Counted from the stretch's first letter, positions 7,794 to 16,023 are shown. The stretch is 33,828 nucleotides of DNA from Streptomyces antioxidans (GCF_000968685.2 NZ_LAKD02000042.1:1-33828); one strand, 5' to 3'. Notes: generated by a model not told the origin, from the sequence alone. Numbers and translations: made by a program.

Positions 7794-8019
7794 GCACCAG
7801 AGAGACCACGAGGACGACAGAGCGAACGACAGCGGCACAAACGGTGGCTGCACGAGCGGCAACCGCACGAGCGGCAGCCGTTCCAACAACAGCCATTCCA
7901 ACAACAGCCGCATGGGCGCAGCCGCGCCAACGGCAACCGCACGACAACAGCACGACGGACGACGACACCGCGGTCGGTGACACCGCGGACAGGACAGCGG
8001 ACAGGACAAGGGGGCCGAC
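7794..8019 (+). repeat. 15-bp tandem repeat tract between tadC and the pilin gene
   Basis: ACGAGCGGCAACCGC (7852-7866) is followed by ACGAGCGGCAGCCGT (7867-7881), then TTCCAACAACAGCCA (7881-7895) and TTCCAACAACAGCCG (7896-7910). Looser copies of ACAACAGC and GGACAGCGGACAGGACA fill the rest. The strand is A/C-rich and poor in secondary structure. Short frames exist but look like low-complexity artefacts. A ribosome-binding site (AAGGGGG) ends the tract at the pilin start. Confidence 0.65.
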
Positions 8020-8217
8020 ATGGTGAAGCAGTGGTGGGTACGGCGGTACGCGGCGGCGCGGGCGAAGGCCGAGGCGGGCATGACCACCGCCGAGTACGCG
8101 ATGGGAACGATCGCGGCATGCGGATTCGCCGCGGTGCTCTACAAGGTGGTGACCAGCGGGGCCGTCAGCAGTGCGCTGCAGTCGATCATCGGACGGGCGC
8201 TCGATGCGCAGTTCTGA
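8020..8217 (+). CDS. Flp-like pilin, DUF4244 family
   Basis: A 65-residue small membrane protein that should be the structural pilin of this Tad system. A basic N-terminus (about 20 residues) is followed by AGMTTAEYAMG. Counting from a cut after Gly20, Glu is at +5 and Tyr at +6, the Flp-pilin arrangement that prepilin peptidase recognises. A single hydrophobic helix (about residues 27-45) follows, then a short amphipathic tail. The ATG has AAGGGGG 7 bases upstream. No prepilin peptidase gene is in the window, so processing would rely on an enzyme coded elsewhere. M. tuberculosis Rv3656c is the equivalent gene (from memory). I am sure of the family; whether Streptomyces assembles it into a fibre is uncertain. 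Confidence 0.88.
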   Translation: MVKQWWVRRYAAARAKAEAGMTTAEYAMGTIAACGFAAVLYKVVTSGAVSSALQSIIGRALDAQF

Positions 8218-8269
8218 GTCGCCGGGTACGGCGGAGGGGACGGGCCCGCGCGCCAGGAGCGGCGCGCGG

Positions 8270-8420
8270 GGCGTCCCGAAGGCCAGCAGCGTTCCGAAGG
8301 CCCGTGGCGTCTGGAGGGCCAGCAGCGTCCCGAGAGGCAGTGGCGTCCTGCGGGCCAGGAGCGTCCCGGGAGCCAGCAGCGTCCGGAGGGCTCGCGGGGG
8401 CGCTCCGAGGGCCCTTAGCG
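8270..8420 (+). repeat. 18-bp degenerate tandem repeat between the pilin gene and tadE
   Basis: About eight units of roughly 18 bases (paired as 36) read approximately GCCAGCAGCGTCCCGAGG. In the open frame they would code for alternating six-residue blocks such as RASSVP, RGSGVL and RARSVP. The tract lies between the pilin stop and the most likely tadE start. If tadE starts earlier (8204 or 8171), it would instead form an arginine-rich N-terminal extension. Confidence 0.65.
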
Positions 8421-8863
8421 TGCCCAGGACGGGCGTCCCGGGGGCCCGGGGCCCCGCGCGGGACAGCGGCTACGTCACGGCGGAGGCGGCCGTCGCACTG
8501 CCGGTGCTTGCGCTGTTCGCCCTGATGCTGATCTGGGGGCTGATGGCCGCGTCCGCGCAGCTTCAGTGCGTGGACGCTGCCAGGGCCGGGGCGAGGGCGG
8601 CGGCGCGTTCGGAGCCGAAGGCGGACGCGATGGCCGCCGCCCGCTCGGCCGCCCCCGATGGGGCTCGGGTCGAGCTGTGGCGGGAGGGGGACCTGGTACG
8701 GGTGCGGGTCCGTACCCACGCCGCCGGTCCAGGTCCACTGGCGGTGGATCTGCGCGGCGAGGCCGTCGCGCTCGCCGAGGACTCGGTGGGCGCTGACGAC
8801 GCGATGGGCAAGGCGGGCGAGGACAGCACGGTGAGCGGTGCGTCCCGGGAGGTGGGCCCGTGA
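8420..8863 (+). CDS. tadE: TadE-like pseudopilin
   Basis: A 147-residue TadE-family protein. After a short basic N-terminus comes the DSGYVTAEAAVALPVLALF segment, whose pre-helix Glu and hydrophobic run are the TadE signature. The membrane helix spans about residues 22-44 and is followed by an outward-facing helical and beta domain (QCVDAARAGARAAAR). TadE proteins are minor pseudopilins that prime Flp fibre assembly. I chose the GTG at 8420 because GAGGG lies 8 bases upstream and the length fits homologues. Starts at 8204 (overlapping the pilin end) or 8171 are open and would add the repeat-coded extension. The stop overlaps a GTG at 8860, where the next repeat begins. Confidence 0.8.
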   Translation: MPRTGVPGARGPARDSGYVTAEAAVALPVLALFALMLIWGLMAASAQLQCVDAARAGARAAARSEPKADAMAAARSAAPDGARVELWREGDLVRVRVRTHAAGPGPLAVDLRGEAVALAEDSVGADDAMGKAGEDSTVSGASREVGP

Positions 8864-8970
8864 GCCCTGGAAGCGGGTTGCCGACCCCTGCAGGCGGTGG
8901 CGTGAGCCCGGGAGACGGGTTAGTCACCTCTGCATGCGGTCCCGTGAGCCGTGGAGGCGGTGTCGTGAGA
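8860..8970 (+). repeat. 42-bp tandem repeat carrying repeated GTG starts
   Basis: GTGAGCCC-type units begin at 8860, 8902, 8944 and (half unit) 8965, that is 42, 42 and 21 bases apart. The first unit includes the TadE stop codon (CCGTGAGCC). Each unit offers an in-frame GTG for the next gene; only the last has a strong GGAGG at good spacing. Confidence 0.75.
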
Positions 8971-9342
8971 AGGGCGGACGACCGGGGGTCGGCCACCGTC
9001 TGGACCGCGCTGGCCGCGACGGCGCTGTGCGTGGTGTTCGCGGCCGTACTCGCGGCCGGGCAAGCCATGGTGGCCCGCCATCGGGCGGGCGGCGCCGCCG
9101 ATCTGTCGGCGCTCGCGGCGGCGGACCACGGTCTGGAGGGGGCGCGCACGGCGTGCGGTCTCGCCCGGCAGGTGGCCTCCGCGCAAGGGGCGCGCGTGGT
9201 GCGGTGCGTCCTGAGCGGTGAGATTGCGGATCTCACGGCGGAGGTGCGCACCGGCCCGTTCGCCCTCCGCGTCCGGGCGCGGGCGGGGCCCGCGGGCACT
9301 CCGGTCACCGGACCGCCATCCCCACGGGGCGGCGGGGAGCGG
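8965..9342 (+). CDS. Second TadE-like protein (Rv3654c family), no stop codon of its own
   Basis: The family-like part is residues 1-126: MRRADDRGSATVW, one membrane helix (about residues 11-32), then RHRAGGAADLSALAAADH and a Cys-bearing domain. Rv3654c-type proteins are secreted or membrane-held companions of TadE, often with cysteines. GTG 8965 has GGAGG 7 bases upstream; earlier in-frame GTGs at 8860, 8902 and 8944 lie within the repeat. Homologues I recall end about where this sequence meets the helicase gene. Here the frame meets no stop there and stays open to 11676, all of it antisense to the helicase. The end given is where homology should stop, not a stop codon. Either the stop has been lost, or there is a frameshift, or the protein carries a very long antisense-coded tail. 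Confidence 0.6.
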
Positions 9343-11799
9343 TCACTCGGCGGTCGGCGGCTGCTCCGGGGCACCGGCGAGCAGGGTCGTCAGCAGGCGG
9401 ATGGCGGCCTTCTTGTCCAGCGGATCGTTGCCGTTGCCGCACTTGGGCGACTGGATGCAGGACGGGCATCCCGCCTCGCACTCGCAGACGGCGATCGCCT
9501 CGCGGGTGGCCGCCAGCCAGCGAGCGGCCGTGTGGAAGGCGCGCTCGGCGAAGCCCGCGCCCCCGGGGTGCCCGTCGTAGACGAAGACGGTGGGCAGCAG
9601 CGTGTCGGGGTGCAGCGGGATGGACACCCCGCCGATGTCCCAGCGGTCACAGGTGGCGAAGAGCGGCAGGATGCCGATCGAGGCGTGCTCGGCGGCGTGC
9701 AGGGCGCCGCCGAGGGCCTGGGGGTGCACCCGGGCCTCGTCGAGCTGGTCGTCGGTCACCGTCCACCACACCGCCCGGGTGCGCAGGGTGCGCGGCGGAA
9801 GGTCCAGCTTGGACTCGCCGAGGACCTCACCGGTGATCAGCTTGCGGCGCAGGAAGGAGACCACCTGGTTGGTGACCTCGACCGAGCCGAAGCACAGCCG
9901 CGCGTTCCCCCACGGGATCTCGGTGGTCGTCTCCAGGATGGAGATCGCGGTGGTGTCGCGGGCGGTGGTCGAGTAGGGCGGCGTGGCCTCCTCCACGAGG
10001 GCCACCGAGTCATCGAGGTCGAGTTGCTTGACGAGATAGCTCCGGCCCTGGTGGAGGTGGACGGCACCCTCGTGGACGGTGGTGTGGGCCGCCGCGGCGT
10101 CCACGGTGCCCAGCAGCCGCCCGGTGGCCGCCTCCACGACCTGGACCGGGCTGCCGCCCGCCCCGCGGATGTCGGTGAGGTCGGCGGCGCGCTCACGGCG
10201 GGTCCAGTGCCAGGCCTTCGCCCGGCGGCGCAGCAGCTTGCGCTGCTCCAGCTGCGGCATCAGCTCCTCGGTGGCGGTCCCGAAGAGCTCCAGGTCGGGC
10301 TCGGTGAGCGGAAGCTCGGCCGCGGCGGCGCACAGGTGCGGCGCGAGGACGTAAGGGTTGTCCGGGTCCAGGACGGTGGACTCCACCGGCTGCCGGAAGA
10401 GGGCGTCCGGGTGGTGGACGAGATAGGTGTCCAGCGGATCGTCACGGGCGACCAGGATCGCCAGGGCCCCTTCGCCGGTGCGCCCCGCCCGCCCCGCCTG
10501 CTGCCACAGGGAGGCGCGGGTCCCGGGATAGCCCGCCACGACGACGGCGTCCAGCCCGGCGATGTCCATCCCCAGCTCCAGGGCGGTGGTGGCCGCGAGC
10601 CCCAGCAGCTCACCGGAGTGCAGGGCCTTCTCCAGGGCTCGGCGCTCCTCGGGGAGATAGCCGCCGCGATAGGCGGCGATCCGGTCCGGCAGCGAGCGGT
10701 CGACCTCCGCGAGCCGCTCCTGGGCGATGAGCGCGATGAGCTCCGCGCCCCGCCGGGAGCGTACGAAGGTGACCGTACGGACGCCCTGGACGGCCAGGTC
10801 GGTGAGCAGGTCCGCGGACTCGGCCGTGGCCGTGCGGCGCACGGGGGCGCCCTGCTCGCCGTGGAGCTCGGTCAGCGGCGGCTCCCAGAGGGCGAAGACG
10901 ACCTCGCCGCGGGGCGAGCCGTCCTCGGTGATCTCCACCACGGGCACGCCGGTCAGCCGGCGTGCGGCGATCGCCGGATCGGAGGCGGTGGCCGAGGCGA
11001 GCAGGAACACCGGCGAGGAGCCGTAGCGGGCGCAGACGCGGCGCAGCCTGCGCAGCACCTGGGCCACATGGGAGCCGAAGACGCCCCGGTAGGTGTGGCA
11101 CTCGTCGATCACCACATAGCGCAGGGTGCGCAGGAAGGAGGACCATCTGGGGTGGCCGGGCAGGATGCCCCGGTGGAGCATGTCGGGGTTGGTGAGCACA
11201 TAGTTCGCGTACTGCCGGACCCACTCGCGCTCCTCGACGGGTGTGTCGCCGTCGTAGACCGCCGCCCGGACGCCGGTGCCCAGCGGGGCGGTGAGGTCGG
11301 CCACCGCGCGTCGCTGATCGGCGGCCAGCGCCTTGGTGGGGGAGAGGTACAGGGCGGTCGCCCCCCGGCCGCTGGGCTCCTCCGAGCCGTCCAGCAGGGT
11401 GCTGAGGACGGGGGCCAGATAGGCGAGGGACTTGCCGGAGGCGGTTCCGGTGGCCACGACCACGGATTCGCCGCGCAGCGCGTGCGCGGCCGTGCGCGCC
11501 TGGTGGGACCAGGGGCGCTCGATGCCGACCGCGCGAATGGCGTTGATCACCTCTGGCCGGATCGCCGATGGCCAGTCGGCATGGGTTCCCGGGCGTGGGG
11601 GCAAGTGCTCCGTATGAGTGATGCGCGTACTCCGGCTCGCCCCGGTGCTCAGCCGGCCGAGGACAGCCCGGGGTGAGGGGCGTATCCCCGCCTGCCGCGG
11701 GATTTGGTTGTCGGCCATCGACACCGAGTGTGTCACTGGTCTGACGGACAATGGTCTCAAGGCGTCGTGCACGCCTGCTGGTAAGTGATTGAATGCCAT
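9343..11799 (-). CDS. MrfA/YprA-type DEXH helicase
   Basis: An 818-residue superfamily 2 ATP-dependent helicase. Walker A GTASGKS is near residues 115-121, the DECHTYRG box (DEXH) near 229, SAT motif III (LLASATASDP) after it, and a second RecA domain with GYPGTRASLWQQAGRAGR (motif VI). The C-terminal DUF1998-type region ends with CECEAGCPSCIQSPKCGNGN followed by DPLDKK. Its cysteines match the metal-binding cluster of MrfA, a DNA-repair helicase for mitomycin damage in Bacillus. DNA repair is therefore the best guess. The ATG at 11799 gives the conserved MAFNHLPAGVHD start; residues that could be read further upstream are only antisense to bldG. It is convergent with the tad operon and divergent from bldG. 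Confidence 0.9.
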   Translation of the reverse strand: MAFNHLPAGVHDALRPLSVRPVTHSVSMADNQIPRQAGIRPSPRAVLGRLSTGASRSTRITHTEHLPPRPGTHADWPSAIRPEVINAIRAVGIERPWSHQARTAAHALRGESVVVATGTASGKSLAYLAPVLSTLLDGSEEPSGRGATALYLSPTKALAADQRRAVADLTAPLGTGVRAAVYDGDTPVEEREWVRQYANYVLTNPDMLHRGILPGHPRWSSFLRTLRYVVIDECHTYRGVFGSHVAQVLRRLRRVCARYGSSPVFLLASATASDPAIAARRLTGVPVVEITEDGSPRGEVVFALWEPPLTELHGEQGAPVRRTATAESADLLTDLAVQGVRTVTFVRSRRGAELIALIAQERLAEVDRSLPDRIAAYRGGYLPEERRALEKALHSGELLGLAATTALELGMDIAGLDAVVVAGYPGTRASLWQQAGRAGRTGEGALAILVARDDPLDTYLVHHPDALFRQPVESTVLDPDNPYVLAPHLCAAAAELPLTEPDLELFGTATEELMPQLEQRKLLRRRAKAWHWTRRERAADLTDIRGAGGSPVQVVEAATGRLLGTVDAAAAHTTVHEGAVHLHQGRSYLVKQLDLDDSVALVEEATPPYSTTARDTTAISILETTTEIPWGNARLCFGSVEVTNQVVSFLRRKLITGEVLGESKLDLPPRTLRTRAVWWTVTDDQLDEARVHPQALGGALHAAEHASIGILPLFATCDRWDIGGVSIPLHPDTLLPTVFVYDGHPGGAGFAERAFHTAARWLAATREAIAVCECEAGCPSCIQSPKCGNGNDPLDKKAAIRLLTTLLAGAPEQPPTAE

Positions 11800-11853
11800 C
11801 GCGGCTGCCGATCCATGGGGGGCGACCGCTCGATGCAAGGTGCTGGAGGATCC

Positions 11854-12195
11854 GTGGACCTGTCCCTGTCGACCCGGACCGTCGATGACCGCACGGTCGT
11901 CGAGGTCGGTGGCGAGATTGATGTATACACCGCGCCCAAGCTGCGGGAGCAGCTGGTCGAGCTTGTCAACGACGGCAATTACCACTTGGTCGTCGACATG
12001 GAGGGCGTCGACTTTCTCGACTCCACCGGACTCGGCGTGCTCGTCGGCGGGCTCAAGCGAGTGCGGGCCCACGAGGGCTCGCTGCGCCTGGTGTGCAACC
12101 AGGAGCGCATTCTGAAGATCTTCCGCATCACCGGCCTGACCAAGGTGTTTCCGATCCACACCTCGGTCGAGGACGCTGTCGCGGCGACCGACTGA
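11854..12195 (+). CDS. bldG: Anti-anti-sigma factor BldG
   Basis: A 113-residue STAS-domain protein nearly identical, as I recall it, to S. coelicolor BldG, which is needed for aerial hyphae and antibiotic production. The phosphorylation motif FLDSTGLGV is intact, with Ser57 as the residue modified by its kinase partners. Unphosphorylated BldG binds anti-sigma factors and frees their sigma factors. The GTG at 11854 has GGAGGA 3-9 bases upstream and gives MDLSLSTRT. In-frame ATGs from 11785 would add a non-conserved leader. It is divergent from the helicase gene, with about 54 bases between their starts, so promoter elements overlap. The anti-sigma gene follows after 92 bases and is probably co-transcribed. 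Confidence 0.95.
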   Translation: MDLSLSTRTVDDRTVVEVGGEIDVYTAPKLREQLVELVNDGNYHLVVDMEGVDFLDSTGLGVLVGGLKRVRAHEGSLRLVCNQERILKIFRITGLTKVFPIHTSVEDAVAATD

Positions 12196-12287
12196 CAAGA
12201 TCGCCGAAGGAAGACTCAGAAGGGGGTTCCGGGCGGTGTTCGCCCGGCCCTCCCGATACGCACGCCCTTACGCCCGAGGGGGATGGC

Positions 12288-12716
12288 ATGGCCACCGTCG
12301 AACTCCGCTTCAGCGCGCTGCCCGAGCACGTCAGGACCGCTCGTCTTGTCGCGGCGGCAGTGGCGCGCCGGGCGGGGGTAGATGAGGCCGTGCTCGACGA
12401 GGTGCGGCTCGCGGTCGGCGAGGCCTGCACGCGCGCGGTCGGGCTCCACCTGAGCAATGGGGTGGAGGCACCGGTGCGGGTGAGCCTGACCGAGGAGGAG
12501 AAGAAGTTCTCCATCGAGGTCGGTGACGAATCCCCGACCTCGGCCGCCCTGGCGCCCGGCTCCCATCCGGAGGTGGACGACGAGGCCGAGGGCGAGGACG
12601 AGATGGGTCTCGCCGTCATCAGCGGGCTCGTCGACGATGTCGAGGTGACGACCAGCGAGACCGGTGGAGTGATCCGGATGAGCTGGCCGACCTCGCCCCA
12701 GCCTCTGGTGTCCTAG
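12288..12716 (+). CDS. Anti-sigma factor kinase, HATPase fold (BldG partner)
   Basis: A 142-residue protein with the Bergerat (GHKL) ATPase fold of SpoIIAB/RsbW-type anti-sigma kinases. The N-box-like DEVRLAVGEACTRAVG lies near residues 35-52, and a DEMGLAVISGLVDDVEV segment near 105-122 stands in the G-box position. Such kinases hold a sigma factor and phosphorylate the anti-anti-sigma partner. The gene directly follows bldG, as in S. coelicolor, where it is co-transcribed and the protein binds BldG. The ATG at 12288 has GAGGGGG upstream. The acidic loop (PEVDDEAEGEDE) in the nucleotide-lid region is unusual compared with SpoIIAB, so kinase activity is likely but not shown. Confidence 0.88.
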   Translation: MATVELRFSALPEHVRTARLVAAAVARRAGVDEAVLDEVRLAVGEACTRAVGLHLSNGVEAPVRVSLTEEEKKFSIEVGDESPTSAALAPGSHPEVDDEAEGEDEMGLAVISGLVDDVEVTTSETGGVIRMSWPTSPQPLVS

Positions 12717-12950
12717 CCCAGGCCAAGACCGTGGTGTCCTGGCCCAGGCCAGGGCCTGTGGCGGCCTGGCCCACCGGTTTCGGGTCCCCTCCTCCCGGGG
12801 GCGGGCCATGTCCGCGCCTGGTCCGGGTCCGCCCATACGGGATCGAGTCATGCCCTCGCCGGTTCGGGTTCGCCCGTACCGTGTCGAGGCGTGTCCGCGT
12901 CCGGTTCGGGTTCCGTTCGTGCCGGTTTGGGTCATGACCCTGCTCGGCTC
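12705..12950 (+). repeat. Degenerate tandem repeats after the anti-sigma gene
   Basis: GGTGTCCTAGCCCAGGCCA (from 12707, containing the TAG stop) recurs as GGTGTCCTGGCCCAGGCCA from 12733, a 26-base period. Further on (about 12816-12940) a roughly 41-base unit built on CCGGTTCGGGTTCGCCCGTA repeats about three times with drift. No gene is supported between 12717 and 13544. Confidence 0.65.
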
Positions 12951-13229
12951 GGGCTCTGCCCTCAGTGGGGCGGGCCCCTCTCGTCCAGCCTCGGGGGCCC
13001 GCGTGGGCCCAAAGGGTGCCCTGGCCGAGGAAGCGGGCCCCTGAGGGGCAGCTGCCCGTCATCTCTCGCCCGATCTTCTGGGCCGCGGGACCGGCCGTTT
13101 CAAGATCGCCGGTCCGGTCGTCGGCGTGCCCGCGCCCGCTCGGCGGCATCGTTCCGGCGCACCCCGGGCGCACCTCGGGCGTACCGTCGGCGCATCTCCC
13201 GGCGCGCGCTTTATCGATCTCGCGCGTAG

Positions 13230-13544
13230 GCTCTGAGCAGCACTTTTATCAGTGCCGTGCGATCACAGAAAGATCGCCATTGAGGTCATCCATATAGATC
13301 ATTTATAGAGATCACTTTACATCCGTCATCGAATTGTCGACCTTCCTTCTTCCGAAGGAATTTGTACCGCCAAACCTATTGATCTTCGCTGGTGCGGGGG
13401 AAATACCATTCCGGTGCCCTGTTTTGATCGTGTGACGCTCCCTACAATCCGTCCACATCTCGAGCTCAGGACGCCTGAGCGCGGCGGCTCTTCTGCGGTC
13501 GCAGAACTGCTGCGCGCCCATGTGCCAAACGTCAAGGAGGACGA
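13230..13544 (+). promoter_or_regulatory. AT-rich leader of hppA with palindrome and promoter candidate
   Basis: In contrast to its surroundings, 13230-13440 is AT-rich, with runs such as CATATAGATCATTTATAGAG. A perfect palindrome, TTCCTTC-TTCC-GAAGGAA, lies at 13343-13360. A TACAAT -10 hexamer at 13443-13448 has TGTTTT 17 bases upstream, giving a plausible start near 13455, about 90 bases before hppA. Region 12950-13230 between the repeats and this leader shows nothing I can name. Confidence 0.5.
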
Positions 13545-15983
13545 ATGGCGGGGCCTCTCACCCCTCATCAGCTGGACCTCACCCCAACCCTGGCCGCCGC
13601 AGAGCTGACCGACGACAACCGTGTGATCGTGCTGGTGATCGCCGCCGTCGCGATCGCGGCACTCGCGGTCGCGGTGGTGCTGGTACGACAAGTCCTCGCG
13701 GCCGGCGAGGGCACGGACAGTATGAAGAAGATCGCCGAAGCCGTTCAGGAAGGCGCCAACGCCTATCTGGCCCGGCAGCTACGCACCCTCGGTGGATTCG
13801 CCGTAGTGGTGTTCTTCCTGCTCATGCTGTTGCCGGCGGACGACTGGCCGCAGCGCATCGGCCGTTCGGTGTTCTTTCTGATCGGCGCGGCATTCTCGGC
13901 AGCGACCGGCTATATCGGGATGTGGCTCGCGGTGCGCAGCAATGTGCGCGTCGCCGCCGCCGCCCGCGAGGCCACCCCCGAGACCCCCACCACGCCCGTC
14001 AATGGCGATTCGGCCGCTGCCTCGCCCGGTAAGCCGAGCGTGGATCTCACGGACGTCTCGCACAAGGCAATGAAGATCGCATTCCGTACCGGCGGCGTGG
14101 TGGGCATGTTCACCGTGGGCCTCGGGCTGCTGGGCGCCTCCTGTGTGGTGCTGGTCTACGCGGCCGACGCGCCCAAGGTGCTGGAGGGCTTCGGGCTCGG
14201 CGCCGCGCTGATCGCGATGTTCATGAGGGTCGGCGGCGGCATCTTCACCAAGGCCGCCGATGTCGGCGCCGACCTCGTCGGCAAGGTCGAGAAGGGCATC
14301 CCCGAGGACGACCCGCGCAACGCCGCGACCATCGCGGACAACGTCGGCGACAACGTCGGGGACTGCGCCGGTATGGCCGCCGACCTCTTCGAGTCGTACG
14401 CCGTCACCCTGGTGGCCGCGCTGATCCTCGGCAAGGCGGCCTTCGGAGACTCCGGGCTGGCCTTCCCGCTGCTCGTCCCGGCCATCGGCGTGATCACCGC
14501 CATGATCGGGATCTTCGCCGTGGCCCCGCGCCGCTCCGACCGCAGCGGGATGAGCGCCATCAACCGGGGCTTCTTCATCTCCGCCCTGATCTCGATGGCG
14601 CTGGTGGCGGTCGCGGTGTTCATCTATCTGCCGTCCAGCTACGCGGATCTCGACGGCGTCACCAGCCGCGAGATCCTCGGCCACAGTGGTGACCCGAGGG
14701 TGCTCGCGCTCGTCGCGGTCGCCGTCGGCATCGTGCTGGCCGCGCTCATCCAGCAGCTCACGGGCTACTTCACCGAGACCACCCGGCGTCCCGTGCGGGA
14801 CGTCGGCAAGACCTCGCTGACCGGCCCGGCCACCGTGGTGCTCTCCGGTATCTCGCTCGGTCTGGAGTCCGCCGTCTACTCGGCGGCGCTGATCGGGCTG
14901 AGCGTCTACGGCGCGTTCCTGCTCGGCGGCAGCTCGATCATGCTGGCGCTGTTCGCCGTGGCGCTCGCCGGTACCGGTCTGCTCACCACGGTCGGCGTGA
15001 TCGTCGCCATGGACACCTTCGGCCCGGTCTCCGACAACGCCCAGGGCATCGCCGAGATGTCCGGCGATGTCGAGGGCGCGGGCGCGCAGGTGCTCACCGA
15101 CCTGGACGCGGTCGGCAACACCACCAAGGCGATCACCAAGGGCATCGCCATCGCGACGGCGGTGCTCGCCGCGGCCGCGCTCTTCGGCTCGTACCGCGAC
15201 GCCATCGCCGAGGCGGTGAGCGATGTGCACACTTCCGTGGCCGGGGAGATGAATCTGAGCCTGGACATCTCGCAGCCCAACAACCTCGTGGGCCTCGTCC
15301 TCGGCGCCGCCGTCGTCTTCCTCTTCTCCGGACTGGCGATCAACGCGGTGTCGCGGTCGGCCGGTGCGGTGGTCTTCGAGGTGCGGCGGCAGTTCCGCGA
15401 GAAGCCCGGGATCATGAACTACAGCGAGACCCCGGAGTACGGCCGGGTCGTCGACATCTGCACCAAGGACGCGCTGCGCGAGCTGGCCACACCGGGTCTG
15501 CTCGCGGTCATGGCACCGATCGCCGTCGGCTTCACCTTCGGGGTCGGCGCGCTCGGCTCGTTCCTGGCGGGCGCGATCGGCACCGGCACGCTGATGGCCG
15601 TCTTCCTCGCCAACTCCGGTGGCGCCTGGGACAACGCCAAGAAGCTGGTCGAGGACGGTCACCACGGCGGCAAGGGGAGCGAGGCCCATGCCGCGACGGT
15701 GATCGGCGACACGGTCGGCGACCCCTTCAAGGACACCGCGGGACCCGCGATCAACCCGCTGCTGAAGGTGATGAACCTGGTGGCGCTGCTGATCGCCCCC
15801 GCGGTGGTCAAGTTCTCCTACGGGGACAACGCCAGCCCGGGGCTGCGCGCGGCCGTCGCGGCGATCGCCGTCCTGGTCATCGTGACCGCCGTCTACATCT
15901 CCAAGCGGCGCGGGATCGCCGTAGGTGACGAAGACAACTCCGAGCACGTGGCGAAGTCAGCCGACGCGGCGGTGGTGTCCTAG
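13545..15983 (+). CDS. hppA: H+-translocating inorganic pyrophosphatase
   Basis: An 812-residue integral membrane proton pump (about 16 helices) that couples PPi hydrolysis to H+ export. The conserved DVGADLVGKVEKG and EDDPRNAATIADNVGDNVGD motifs, which bind Mg-PPi, begin near residue 238. A second set near the C-terminus (NSGGAWDNAKK, GDTVGDPFKDTAGPAINPL) is intact. The segment GNTTKA near residue 524 has Lys where K+-dependent enzymes have Ala, so this should be the K+-independent type. The ATG has a strong AAGGAGG 4 bases upstream. It stands alone behind a long AT-rich leader, with a terminator 40 bases after the stop. Length fits the actinobacterial family. Confidence 0.96.
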   Translation: MAGPLTPHQLDLTPTLAAAELTDDNRVIVLVIAAVAIAALAVAVVLVRQVLAAGEGTDSMKKIAEAVQEGANAYLARQLRTLGGFAVVVFFLLMLLPADDWPQRIGRSVFFLIGAAFSAATGYIGMWLAVRSNVRVAAAAREATPETPTTPVNGDSAAASPGKPSVDLTDVSHKAMKIAFRTGGVVGMFTVGLGLLGASCVVLVYAADAPKVLEGFGLGAALIAMFMRVGGGIFTKAADVGADLVGKVEKGIPEDDPRNAATIADNVGDNVGDCAGMAADLFESYAVTLVAALILGKAAFGDSGLAFPLLVPAIGVITAMIGIFAVAPRRSDRSGMSAINRGFFISALISMALVAVAVFIYLPSSYADLDGVTSREILGHSGDPRVLALVAVAVGIVLAALIQQLTGYFTETTRRPVRDVGKTSLTGPATVVLSGISLGLESAVYSAALIGLSVYGAFLLGGSSIMLALFAVALAGTGLLTTVGVIVAMDTFGPVSDNAQGIAEMSGDVEGAGAQVLTDLDAVGNTTKAITKGIAIATAVLAAAALFGSYRDAIAEAVSDVHTSVAGEMNLSLDISQPNNLVGLVLGAAVVFLFSGLAINAVSRSAGAVVFEVRRQFREKPGIMNYSETPEYGRVVDICTKDALRELATPGLLAVMAPIAVGFTFGVGALGSFLAGAIGTGTLMAVFLANSGGAWDNAKKLVEDGHHGGKGSEAHAATVIGDTVGDPFKDTAGPAINPLLKVMNLVALLIAPAVVKFSYGDNASPGLRAAVAAIAVLVIVTAVYISKRRGIAVGDEDNSEHVAKSADAAVVS

Positions 15984-16023
15984 CCCGGAAGGGACCAGGG
16001 GGCCGGGAAAGCCCCCGCGACAT

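Noticed and set aside
5919..8087. A 722-codon minus-strand frame over tadB/tadC
   Set aside because: Low-complexity Pro/Arg/Ser composition, no motif, and it covers genuine tad genes with coupled starts.
7794..8250. CRISPR-like array from the repeats near the pilin gene
   Set aside because: Units are short, adjacent and degenerate with no spacers, and no cas genes are present.
13779..15947. A 722-codon open frame antisense to hppA
   Set aside because: Composition (His/Asp/Gly/Arg) is that of a shadow frame; hppA on the plus strand has all family motifs.
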